Source: Anastatus disparis
Lineage: Eukaryota; Arthropoda; Insecta; Hymenoptera; Eupelmidae
Length of the DNA: 64,000 nucleotides
Reading direction: 5' to 3'
Assembly (NCBI GenBank): GCA_017163975.1
Contig: JAFFSR010000218.1
Span: 6,203,501 to 6,267,500 of the forward strand
Of the stretch, positions 36,913 through 48,150 are shown piece by piece. The notes under the pieces are model-generated. The model did no database searches and was not told the origin of the DNA. It saw only the letters and a program-made list of their open reading frames with translations. Both the position numbers and the translations under genes were made by a program. The first letter of the stretch is position 1, and each line of letters opens with the position of its first letter.

Positions 36913-39900
36913 CTGCAATTCATTTGAATTATTATTGCTAATAATAGCAGTGTATTAAAAAAATGAACTTATGTTAATTGACAAGTGTCAATGAAATTAT
37001 AAAACGTAATTTATTCGCTATGGTTTACCTTCCCATGATTTGTATTTACCAAAAAAAATGTTTTTCTACCTTGTAAAATCTGACAACTAAGAAAAGAAAA
37101 AACAATAATTAATAAACGTTAGATATAAAAACAAAATGCACGCGAAAACATAAAACCACAAAGTTTGCGCATGAAACAACTCATGTCTTTGCGTGCTTAC
37201 AAAATGTTCTACAAGGCGACTTCTTGCTATATTTAGTTGAGTTGTGTGTGTGCGTGTGTGTGTTCAAAGCAAGTGAATTATAATTCGTCTGCGCGTAAGC
37301 GTCGTTGCTCTCTTGATCTCGCCAATCAAAGAGTTGACAACGAATGCAAAATGCATTTGCGACTCAAAGAGATGTAAAAGTCCAACAAAAGCTAACGCAG
37401 ACTGAATAAATTTGACTTTTGTGAAAATTTATTTGGTCTTGTGAACATGTGGACATGGTGAATTAGTGAAAAGTCATTAGTTTAACAAACATCATGTACA
37501 AATAGATATAAATATCCAAAAAGAAATAGGAATTAAAAAATTCATAAATAAGTCATTTTTTTCATTTAAGAGGAAGGAATTTAAATTTCGCGCCCTTTTA
37601 TTCTAACCTAATCTTCAATTCAAACAACCAATCAACGTTCTACATTTCGATCCTCATCTAATCACTCCAAATTCGCAACAAAAGAAAAACTATTTTCTCT
37701 GTAAAACTCACTTTTAGAAAACTACATCTACCAATTCGATTAATATAGACAAGCCGGATTATATTTTCTAACTCTATATATACGTCATAGAATTCGTTCT
37801 CTGGGAAAGTTCCGCGAAGGTGCGCGATATACAAGTTTCACGCGATACTTTTTCTGTACTCTCGCGAACTCTTTGAAGAAAAAAAAAAGAAAAGAAAAAG
37901 AGAGAGAGAAAGAGAAAGAGATTTGTAGATTGTTGCACTTGTGCGTGTATGTAAGCAATGTATATACGAGAGAGAAAAGACCTCACCTGTCGAGAAAGAG
38001 CAAGCTGTACATAAGCAACAGCAAGAGTAACCGGTCTCTCGCTTTTATATACTCTCGTGACTTTTTCTTTATATACGCGAGCTCACTTGTATGTCGCCCT
38101 TCCCTCTCGCGGCCTTCGCGTGTACACACATTACATATACATATACATTAAAGCATACTGCATTAAGGAGAGCTCTCTTTCTCTCCCTCTTTCTTTTGCA
38201 TCGTACCTTTTTTTTTTTATTTTTTTTTTAATTCAATTTTGTTTTTTCATTAATGGATATCTTTGGTCGTTTTATGCTGGTCGAGGACTTCCTTTTTCGG
38301 ACACTGAATCTTTTATTCCCATGCCTTTATTGTCTTGCTAAATAATTTTTAGTTTATGTTGTCTTTTATTTTCGTTTTTTGAGATTACGTTTGAAATCGT
38401 ATTGTGTTGAAGTACTTTTGTTTTCCTCTTTTTTTTCAATTCCAATCAGTGCCTTTAAATCAATCAAATGTTATTTACTCTCGAAAATTCTCGAAAATTG
38501 TAGATTTTTTAACTTTTTTGTGTTTTGAGATTAAAAAATCAGTAGTTGTTTCCGATCGTAAGTTTTACTTTAGCGCGAACTTCAAACCAAAGATTGCAAT
38601 TCAAAAAAAGTAATTTTTTCGTTACTCTTAAAACGATCATTTTTAGATAAAGTACTCTTTTTCAATCCTCAAAATAGACATTAACTTGCAAAAAAAAAAA
38701 TTAAAAATCATCTTGTATCAAGCTGAACAGACGACAATTCATGCAAGTGTACCACTTCATACTTCACAATAACGATATTCCAGTGGACTAAAGTAATTGA
38801 TACTGAAGTAAGAAAGAAATTTTCTGGGAATTAACAAACGGCCCTGGCTAAAAATAACGATCCCACCCGGGAGCGACAGAGACGATGGCGATTATACTCT
38901 CCACCAAGAGGAAAAAAGAGGGTAAAAAAAAGTAACGAAAAAAAGAAGAAATAAGAAATGAGAGCGGGTGATATAGAAGCGGCAAAAGAGTTAAAGAGAA
39001 GGCAAAAAAGGATGAACGAAAAAAAGGGGGATAACCGCACGCGCGCTTGATGAAAAAAAGAGTAAAGAGAAAAGAGAAGTCCTGGTTAATGAAGTTGTCA
39101 GGGTTGAGAAGGAGACGATTACAGGTGGAGAGGTAGGGGAAGGGGAAGGGGAGAAAAGAGATTCTCCTTTTCCTTACTTCTCTCTCCTATATAACAACGT
39201 TTTTCCTGCGTGTGGTCCATTCACGCAAAGCCGATGTATATATATGTAGAAAATAAAGAAAGAAAAGAGAAAGAGAAAATAAGTAAATTGAGCGTGCGAC
39301 TGGTTAGGAGCTGTTTTACATCCTCATCCGTTATGCCTCCTTCATGAAAGCTTGAGTATATTTATAGGTACATCTTCGCTCTCTTCTCTCTTACCGACTA
39401 CTTTTTCTTCTCTTTTTCTTTCTTAAGGCACACGCGTATATATATATTCTGATCTTTTTTTTAATTTGAATGTACGTATAATAACGTATGAAAAATGAGA
39501 TAAATCTTTTCTAGTTAAAAGGATGATTAAAACCTTTACAATATAATTTGCTTGAATTGATGAATGATTTTGATAAACTTTTAACAAAATTATTCTCTAA
39601 TTCATCTAACTCATCCAATAATTAAATTTTTCTATAGAACCTCTTTCACTAGTAGCAGGCGATTGAATAAACATCCAATTCATTGAGCAAATATTATTTC
39701 TCGCTCGATGCTATAAAAAGCATTAGATGCCTAAAGTTGGCGCACGTTTAGCCGTGAAATCGTTGATTAAAAACCAGAGGAAGCGTGAGAGTGCAACAAC
39801 TTGTTGAATGCTTTTTTTTTCACGACAAACTATAGAAAGTCTTTTAATTAACTTGTCAGGCTTGTTATTCATGATGGTCTGTTTCTCTTAGAAAATTTAA

Positions 39901-40133
39901 TTGCTTTTATTTATAAATATTATGCTTTTATTAAGATAAATCCACCTCTCAAATAAATATTTCGTATTTGTTTTCACCAAATACTGACTCATCTACGAAA
40001 TTATGGAAATGTCCTCAATACTTTTCCTGAATGTATTATAAACATTTTAATTAAATTTTTAATATTATAGTTAAAAGAATGATTCCAAAATGAATCATAA
40101 TTAATGTAGGTCCTCTTATGTTTTTTGTTACAG

Positions 40134-42503
40134 ATGATGCACCGGCAGGAAAGACGAAATTCTTGTGCTGAGACGGTGGAGACATTGTGTGGTTCTATGT
40201 CCAGGTCTCAGTCAACAAGACGAGGAGTTGTCTCCTCAAGGTCTATGGCCAGAAGTAGCAACGGCAGCAGGAATTTAAATAAAATTAACAATCATAATTC
40301 AACTGCAAGCACATGGTCAGCATCGTCATCATTATTGTCGGTACTTGCTTGGTCAATGACGCTTTTACTTGTTAGCTCGTGTTTTGGTATTGCTGATGCT
40401 GGAGCTCTCATGAGTCATCCATTTAGCAAACGTTCATTTATGGATATACAATGTAAAGGAGTTTACGATAAAAGTCTGTTTGCAAGGCTTGATCGTATCT
40501 GCGAAGATTGCTACAATCTATTCCGTGAACCACTACTCCACAAGCTGTGCAGGTAAATTTAAATGATCCATTTTGAAGATTTTTTAGCTTTTGGGGTATT
40601 ACATAAATGATTTGCTAAGCTACAACGATGAGCAATATTGTGTAGATAGAAGGGAATGCTGAAATTTTTGCACATCAAATTCTTAATACTCTAAAGTATT
40701 ATTTGGAGATTTTGTTTTTCTCTTTGCAATTTTTTTTCAAAATCGTATACGTGTTTAAGGGTTTGGTAGAAATTTTCAATTAGAATCTTAATATTTTAAA
40801 ATGCAAGTAATGTAAAGCATAAGCAATTCAAACTTTGATGTGTTCCTAAATATTGATTTAGTTTAAATTTATCAGTGAGCAATGAAAATCATTTTGAAAC
40901 GTGTCGTCACAATTGTGACCAACAATAGAACAGAAACAAATATCGTTTACAAAAAAAATGTGACAACAAGAAATTCGAACTGAAAACAAGTGAACCACAA
41001 TGTGTAAAACCTCATGTATCTCTTACAAAAAATCCAGAAATTCATAAAAATTGCCAACAACAACCAATTACTCATCGATCCAATTAAACACAAAATACCA
41101 TTTTCAAGTATTTTCTTTTCTAAATTACAGTAATTAGCGGTGACATTTAATAAACAAAAGAGATCAAAATTGAATGAAATAAAAAGTAACGTCAGTTGAA
41201 CGAAGAACTAAGCCACAAAAGAGTAAAGTTTTTTTTTTATACCGTTGGTTGAATATACACGCAAGTACATATATATGCACATATACGCACAATAAGTATA
41301 CGCGGAAGAGTTATATGGTACTCGCCAAACTCGGGTATATACGCGTTATATATCGAAACTGTTGAGATTTCTCTTCTATTTATAGCATCTCGACATTATA
41401 TACAACTTCTTGGCTGCTGCTGTTGCTGCTGCCGCTGCCTATTGCTTGGTTAACTGCCGCAAACACACAACCGCGAACGTGAACGTGTATACACATCCGT
41501 TATTACCTGCAAGTTTAGAGCGCTGCTCTCCTAAGACTCTTTACGAGAGTATAATTCACCTGCGGGCCGTTCCTTTTTTTTCTTCTTTTTATCGTTCAAA
41601 AAAAAAAAAAAAAAAAATTGGAGGGGAGAATGCTCTACAAGAGATCTAAAATTATATCTGTAACCACAGAGTTGAATAACTTTTTTTCACACGAACCTCG
41701 TTGGGACTTTCGAAAAAGGACTTTGCGTTTATATTCGATTCTGCGGGTTATAAAAATTATAGTTGTTTCTATTTTTTCGTGATCTTTAAGTTTCTTTATT
41801 TATAAATACATTTAGTTTTATTTACTATTTAATGTAAATTAAGCAGGAGGAGGGAAGGCATAAAAATTTATTTTATATGAAATTCGCCAATAAGACCTTT
41901 GAAATTTAGAATTTCTAAAGTAAGGAGATTTGAAATTTTAGCCATTTATTCAGTGCAATAATTATAAAAATGCATTTCTGGTTGTATTTGGAATAAAAAA
42001 ATCAAATATAATAAAATATAGTTTTTTAAAAAATTTAATGGGTGCCCCTCCCTTAAAAACAGCCAGTAAAGATTGAGTGATTGGTATATTGAAATCTTGA
42101 TTTTCCATTGCTTTCTGATAAATTCAACGTTTAGAAAATTCTAATATGCGAAATTTTGTAAATGCATGCAAATTTTGTTGCGTCAGACTTTGAAAATATA
42201 TTAGTCTCAATTTATAGCCATATATTAAACTTAATTACGAGCCTACGAAAGTTGGTTGTAAATTTTTTTGATATTACGCAATCAAAAAAAGGCTCAGTTA
42301 ATTAAATAAGAAAAAAAATAAAAAAATAAATAAAAAAAAAGGTAAAGAATTTGAGAAGTCAATGTTGGATGGAAATTTTCAGAGAAAACTGTTTCACATC
42401 GGACTACTTTAAGGGCTGCCTAGATGCACTACTGCTACAAGACGAAATGGAATGGATCCAAACATCCATCAAGCAACTCCATGGAGCTGATCCTGGGGTT
42501 TAG
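40134..42503 (+). CDS. ITP: Ion transport peptide-like (ITP-L) isoform (exons 40134-40552, 42383-42503)
   Basis: Alternative product of the same gene. The common exon is joined to an exon after acceptor TTTTCAG at 42376-42382, again through the split Arg codon, giving ENCFTSDYFKGCLDALLLQD and onward to ...HGADPGV and a TAG stop at 42501-42503. The precursor is 179 residues; the mature peptide is 79, keeps all six cysteines, and has no GRKK amidation tail, as known for ITP-L (non-amidated, acts as a different or antagonistic signal in locust). A GTGCTT donor-like word follows the stop directly, which would make this a 121-nt cassette, with the ITP exon then serving as 3' UTR. That matches the inserted-exon architecture I recall for locust ITP-L. 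Confidence 0.9.
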
Positions 42504-44007
42504 GTGCTTGTTTTTTGCTTTTTATTTTTCATTATTTCCGTTTAATTTTCCTTATTTTTTTTATATCCTTTTTTCATTAAAAAAAAAAACTAATAACCAT
42601 ATTTCTGATCCTAAAAGTATTAAACTTTAAGGTGAAGCTATACGAAATTATTTTAAAAAATTTATATTTTGTTACAAATTTGTTTCAGTTTTGAATTAAT
42701 GTTTTGTTATAATAATTTTTAATCGGTATTATCAAAATTTATATTTAATAATTTAATATAGTATTTTTAAAATTGATTACAAGTAAAAATGAAATTTCAT
42801 TCAATGATGAATTAAAAAATTTTATTTTTGTAAAAAAAAAAATAATTAGATGCAATTATGATCATAAATAATTATTGCTAAATTAAAAATAAAATTAATT
42901 TCCATTATTAATCATGTAAGTTGTAATGTAAGTAATTATAAAATAAGCAAATATATAATGTAGCTCCTCCTTGACTTTTAAAAATTTACCATCTCTTCTA
43001 AAATACATCTCATCCTATTACATCTATTTCGCCTTTCCAGCGTTTTAAGTTTTCCTAGTTTTTTTTATATTCGCGAATTGTATTTTGATTTTGGCTTTGT
43101 TAGAGTTTATTGATTAAAGGGCAAGTAACTTCAAGATCCTGAGAGTTTAAAATAAAAGTATAGGTAATTCCGTATTCCATATGATTGATTAATTAATAAT
43201 TATGTAAGAAAAGTTCATTCAAAGGTATATACTAAAATATTTTTGAAGGTATATGCGGAATTCCCTGATATTATAATTACATCTTTGTTTTTTGCACTTT
43301 TTCAGAACTTGCCGCTTTTTTGTATTTTTCGAAAACAATTTTTTGCACACCTTTTTTCAGTGTGTTTTGTGAACATTTTTGAAAATTTTGTATTTTTGCA
43401 AAACCAAAATTTTTTATTTTTGAGGAAAAGAGTGTCTTTTTAGGACATGGAGTGGCGAAAATTAACATTTTTTCAGACTAACATGGAGATCCAACTAACA
43501 TCTAACTAATAGTGATTTTTCATAACTAAAAGAACCATCATGATTGGCTCATGAGACAAGATGTAATAATATTTACTGTATTGATATTTTAGGCCACACC
43601 ATTTTTTTGTGGCTGATTATCAATACAGACTATTTCTATTTATGAAAATTTTTATAAATATTGTTAATATATTGTAAATTTTATATATATAAAAACACGC
43701 GCAAAAAAGCTAAACCAATCTTTTTCCATTAAATTTTTTTATGGAAAAAAGAAAGGAAAATAAAAATAAAATAAAACACATCTTATCTCATGATGCTTTA
43801 AAAAACCAGTTCTCAGAAATATAATAAAGTCCCTAAAATATTCAATTAGTCTAATCTTAATTATATATTGATTTTTTTTTTGTTCATCCCAACAGACAGA
43901 ACTGCTTCGGCAGCGAATACTTTACGAGCTGCATCCAAGCGTTGTTGCTTGAGGACGAGAAGGAAAAGTTCCAAGAGATAGCCGAGTACCTTGGCCGTAA
44001 GAAGTAA
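40134..44007 (+). CDS. ITP: Ion transport peptide precursor, amidated ITP isoform (exons 40134-40552, 43896-44007)
   Basis: Neuropeptide hormone of the CHH/ITP family; in insects ITP is released from neuroendocrine cells and promotes ion and water retention in hindgut and related epithelia. The two exons join in phase (AG|A, Arg) to give 176 residues. A hydrophobic signal core spans residues ~67-87 with a likely cut after ADA (89). A dibasic SKR site at 98-100 releases a mature peptide starting SFMDIQCKGVYDKS. The mature core has the six family cysteines at 7, 23, 26, 39, 43 and 52, is 72 residues after processing, and ends in YL followed by the amidation and cleavage signal GRKK. I start at ATG 40134, directly after the acceptor; a second ATG follows, and MHRQ resembles other insect ITP starts. 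The long hydrophilic stretch before the signal peptide is odd. The 5' UTR exon was not located. Confidence 0.93.
40553..43895 (+). other. ITP intronic region with alternative exon and a GC-richer island
   Basis: The interval between the common exon donor (GTAAAT at 40553) and the ITP acceptor (CCCAACAG, AG at 43894-43895) contains the ITP-L exon at 42383-42503. At 41231-41640 lies a GC-richer island with GCT/GCC trinucleotide repeats (41413-41440) and a 20-A run at 41598-41617; its 79-codon ORF starts in the repeat and is not credible. At 43277-43460 a T-rich stretch carries several words like TTTTTTGCAC and TTTTTTCAG, which are acceptor-like but lead to no coding exon. Confidence 0.6.
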
Positions 44008-44350
44008 AGAATAAAAAAAAGCCCTGGCGGAGAGACTGACAACACACATACACACGTACACACTAGCAGACATACATACTATATAAAATATAAAAAAAAA
44101 AAAAAAAAGAACAGGCATACACTCGACAAAATGGCGGAAAGAAGAGTGGAAACATGAAGAGTGAAAAAAGACGAAGGATAAAAAAAAATGACACGAGTAT
44201 AGTACTTGTATATTAAAAACAAAAAAAAAAAATAAGAAGAAAGAAGGTGACACGGGCTACGAAGAAAAAAAAAACATCTTTTTCTTTTTACGTCTTTTTT
44301 TTAAAATTTTTTTTTTAGAAAAAAATGGAATTGAAGTTTTTCCAAGCGCG

Positions 44351-44640
44351 AATAAATTCGCACGTTCCTCCTTTATAGGTGGAATAAATAGACAAATTTT
44401 TTAAAGAATTTTTTTAGGGATGTTTGTTGTGTTATTGGTGTCTTTGGTGAAAGTTAATTTCGCAATATTTTGAGTCGTTTATTTTTTAAGTATTTTGTTT
44501 TGTGTGCCACTTTTTACAGTATACACAGAAAGTAACTTCTTTTTTTTTATATCAATGAACTTTGTTTTTGAGAAATTTTTTAATGTAATGTATTCCGTCT
44601 ATAAAGGTGGTGGAATAGAGTTATAGCGGCTCGTAATAAA
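44351..44640 (+). terminator. Cluster of AATAAA poly(A) signals after ITP
   Basis: Canonical AATAAA hexamers lie at 44351-44356, 44383-44388 and 44635-44640, 345 to 630 nt after the ITP stop codon. These are the first plausible polyadenylation sites for the ITP and ITP-L mRNAs. The hexamer also arises by chance in such AT-rich DNA. Confidence 0.4.
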
Positions 44641-44681
44641 TGTTTTGTGAAAAAATGAATTTTATGAAATTGTACTTTTTA

Positions 44682-44806
44682 TTATCTTTCGTGTGCGAAA
44701 AATAAAAAACTTAATTAAATTAAACTATTAATTAGTCATTACAATTAAATTAAAAATTATGCTTTATTAATTATAAATTGAAAAATTTTGCGCATACGAA
44801 AGATAA
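44682..44806. repeat. 22-bp inverted repeat downstream of ITP
   Basis: TTATCTTTCGTGTGCGAAAA at 44682-44701 and the next two bases pair with 44785-44806 with three mismatches, around an ~80-nt AT-rich loop that has some further complementarity (AATTAAATTAAA words). It starts 675 nt after the ITP stop, just beyond the AATAAA at 44635. It may be a small foldback insertion or, if the long 3' UTR is used, a structured RNA element. Confidence 0.55.
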
Positions 44807-45888
44807 GAAATATCGACAAATTGTTAAATAATTTAAAAAAATTGGATTATACAGCAGCGGCTCAATTTCAATTGAACGACGGGATTTTGCGCGGTGAATC
44901 AATTTTGAATGGATGACGTCCAAGTTTTAGGAAATTAAAAAAAAAAAATAAAGGAAGGAAAATGGCGATAGGGAGATGAGGTAGTAGTCATATATGCATC
45001 CCATATATAAATACAAATTCTAGTCGAATGAAAAATAATAAAAAAAAAAAAAATAATAATATTGAAAAATATTAGCGCGCGCGTGTTGCGTGCCGTGCAC
45101 AGAATTTAAATTACACGAGACGACAGACACAACGGCGCTTCGATTATTAATTTGTGCACAGGCACGTCTCTAATTAATGATTAATAATAATTATTGTGAA
45201 TTATTATTATTATTATTATTATTATAACTATAACTTTTTATTATTAAATATTATTGCCCTACTATTATTATTGCTATTATTATTATTATTATTATTTGTG
45301 TGCATTATATATATTTACATATATATATTTTGTAATATCGTTTATTATAATAATTATTATTAATTCATTATTAATATTATTATTATTAATAACTATTACT
45401 ATTGTATTAATTAATGTGACAGCTCAGTATGGCGATTTGCGCACCAACTGGATTTCGGGGCGTTTTATATTTTTCTTATGCTTTTGGCCAAACATAATAA
45501 ACTTTATATTTTTTTTTTCCTTTTCGAGTTATCGCTATTAAGCGTTTTTTAAAAAAAAAAGTTGTAAATTATGTAAGCTGAAAAAATATATTCTACATTT
45601 TATAGTTTATTAAAAATTTTATTTCATACTATTTATGATGAAGAAAAAAAAAATGAAATTTATAATGAAAAGCACTTAAAAAAATTTGCCATTTAAATAA
45701 TATTTAAAGTAGTGTTAATAACGCCTTGACATATTCACGCGGACGCAAATCGCACGTGTATCCGGTATTTATGTGTAGTATTTATTTTCTTTTAATTTTT
45801 TTTTTTTCACTTCCCCTGTAAATTTAGTTTACAAACGAGTATTATACTAATTTACTCTCAAATTATCGCATATGTGTATATTTCCGAA

Positions 45889-45921
<33 letters not shown>

Positions 45922-47370
45922 AAAGAAGTACCAAAAATTATATGCAAAATTCGATTCAGTCCCACGTCGAAGTCCCAAAATTCAAATTTTATTTCTCTTT
46001 TGGCTTATCGATTCGAAGAAAAAAAGCAAACTGAAAAATATTAGCTTTTGATAAATGTAAATTGGCTTACTGTAAAATCATGTACAAGTACGCCGAAAGG
46101 AAAAATAATTAAAAAGAAAAAAAAAGAAGAAGAAATCTGCGTAAAAAAAAAAAAAGGAACGTGAGAGAAAATGTGTGGGTGTGTGCGTAATGTGTATGTG
46201 TGCGTGTGCGTGCGCGTGCGTGCGTGTGAGAGAAAGAGAAACGGAGAGTATAACGGACCATTCCAAAATCAGTATTGTAAAAGTTGTTTCCACGAGAAAC
46301 GCAGCCCTGCATTTTTTTAGTTTTACACAAAAAAAAAAAAAAAAAAATAATAATACAAACGCAACAACGATCCTCGTCTTAACGTAACTCTGAGGGGACC
46401 TTATCGCTAGTTTATTTATTTTTTTGTAGACTTGAATGAAAATTATTCGCCATCATTACTTTTTTTTTTATATCAATCATGAGAAAGCTAATTGACAAAA
46501 CGATGTTTTTAGTGCTTTTAACGAATTTATTGATGATGTCTAATAGATTTGTATAACGTGATTAAATGCATGATTTTTTTTTGTCATAACTGCGAGTACA
46601 AATAGAAAAAAAATATGTTTATATATATATTGAATAATGTACTTTTTTTACAAGATTTTATTTAATAGTTAATTTAAAGTCACGACGAGCGATAGTTAAA
46701 TTTTGAAAACGATGAGAATTTGTAAAAAAGCATAATATTATTATTTATTGTTATTTGAGAGCTTTAATTTTTTTCTCAAGTGCAAAAAAATGTAGAAATT
46801 AATTGGCCGTAGGAGATCCCCTTTTAAACTTTATATAAAAATCCATTAACCTTCTCCCGCCCTCTTTTACTTTCCGTAAATGAAACCGCAAAAGCAAAAA
46901 AAAAAAAAACAAAAAAAAATATATAAATAATCTATGCCCGCCTTCCTTTTACTCAAAAAAAAACAAAAAAAAAAACAAAAAAATCAGTGACTCACGAATT
47001 TTCGTATTCCTATATATCTCGTAAAATATGTATGTATACTTTAATATATATACGAAAAGATAAAAAAATTTTAAACAATTCCGCTGATATAGTCGATAAA
47101 GAAAAATCTTAAGATTAACATTTTTCATCCTGTCCGACCTTAATATTTGCGAGTCGTTTTATTTTTTTTCTTTTCGTACATTTAGTATTAAATTTAAAAA
47201 AAAAGTCTACCTATACATATATTACAAATTATAAAACAAAAAAAAAAGGAAAAAAAAATATGAGAGAAAAACGCCGACATTCTAAAATATACGTACAAGT
47301 ATATTATCTTTTTAACGATTCCTGTCGCGGGGAGTCGACAGTGTGTATTTTGTTTTTATTTTTATTAATA

Positions 47371-47401
<31 letters not shown>

Positions 47402-48150
47402 TATTTGTATTTATTTATAACTCTGGGTATTGTGCAAGTGTGATGATATCTTTTATTTTTTCACAAAAGGCGTTGGGAATTAAAAAGGTTTAAAAAAAAA
47501 AAACGGACGAAAAGCTAATTCGAACGTTTTGAAAATTTGAATTTTTTTAATAACGTTCGAAACAGTTTGTCGTCTGCTACGATCTTTTCCCATTGACGAA
47601 ATGCCTTGATTAAGGAAAAAAAAAACGAAAAATAACCGTGAAATGATGTGTGTACATAATGAATCTATGTAATTTTGTCACGACTATTTTGCAATTGTAA
47701 TTTTTTTATTTTTTAATACAATAGAAAGACGCACGAGCGCTAATTTTTGCTTTTTATACTCTTTAATTTCTTTTTTTATCGTTTGCGAAGACTACACATA
47801 AAAAAAGAATGAAAAAAAAGAGTACACAGAAGACATTAAAAAAAAATGACAAACTTGACCAGCGGAAGCAAAAAAGAGATTATGATATGTATCGACTATT
47901 TTGTGCATGTGTGAACTGAAGCGAAAAACTATACATGGAAATCTTGAAACAAAAAAAAAAATAGAAATGAAAAAAAAAATGAAGCAAAAAACAATATGAT
48001 GGAAAAGATGGACTTGTATTCCTATTCGATTATAAATTTAATAAATTATAAAACTATTTACATATATATACATTATGTATAACGCGTATCATATTGATCA
48101 CACGGATATTTAAAAATCTATTATTGTTTGCGTGAATAAACGAATGATTC

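Larger units (their letters stand above)
16867..40133. other. Long noncoding AT-rich stretch upstream of the ITP coding exon
   Basis: More than 23 kb without a coding region I can support. The longest open frames (28323-28871 plus, 30885-31358 minus) lack any domain, have compositions expected of AT-rich noise, and match no family I know. The stretch ends in a splice acceptor (TTTTTTGTTACAG, AG at 40132-40133), so at least its right part is intron of ITP. It contains foldback elements, 11-bp-phased repeats, a T run at 19727-19744, a (TTA)n tract at about 25430-25458, a (TATATG)n tract at 26671-26706, a CGA/GAC-rich trinucleotide patch at about 28440-28490, and a purine/pyrimidine-rich, GC-richer segment at 38830-39060. 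Confidence 0.6.
44008..48150 (+). other. Probable ITP 3' UTR and downstream homopolymer-rich region
   Basis: After the ITP stop the sequence is unusually rich in A and T runs (many of 8-18 nt), (TTA)n tracts at about 45200-45410 and (GT/GC)n at about 46170-46225. No coding region is supportable; the ORFs are translations of the repeats. AATAAA words at 44351, 44383 and 44635 allow a short 3' UTR. Another at 48135-48140 just before the texture changes would allow a very long one. How far the transcript extends cannot be decided from sequence alone. Confidence 0.45.

Noticed and set aside
41410..41649. 79-codon ORF starting MAAAVAAAAA in the ITP intron
   Set aside because: It begins in a GCT repeat and ends in an A run (KKKKKK), with no conserved middle part.
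44977..44987. TGAGGTAGTAG, identical to the first 11 nt of let-7
   Set aside because: The match stops there (let-7 continues GTTGT) and no complementary arm lies within ~80 nt on either side, so there is no miRNA hairpin.
45254..45541. 95-codon ORF rich in Y and I
   Set aside because: Translation of (TTA)n and (ATT)n tracts; no real protein sequence.
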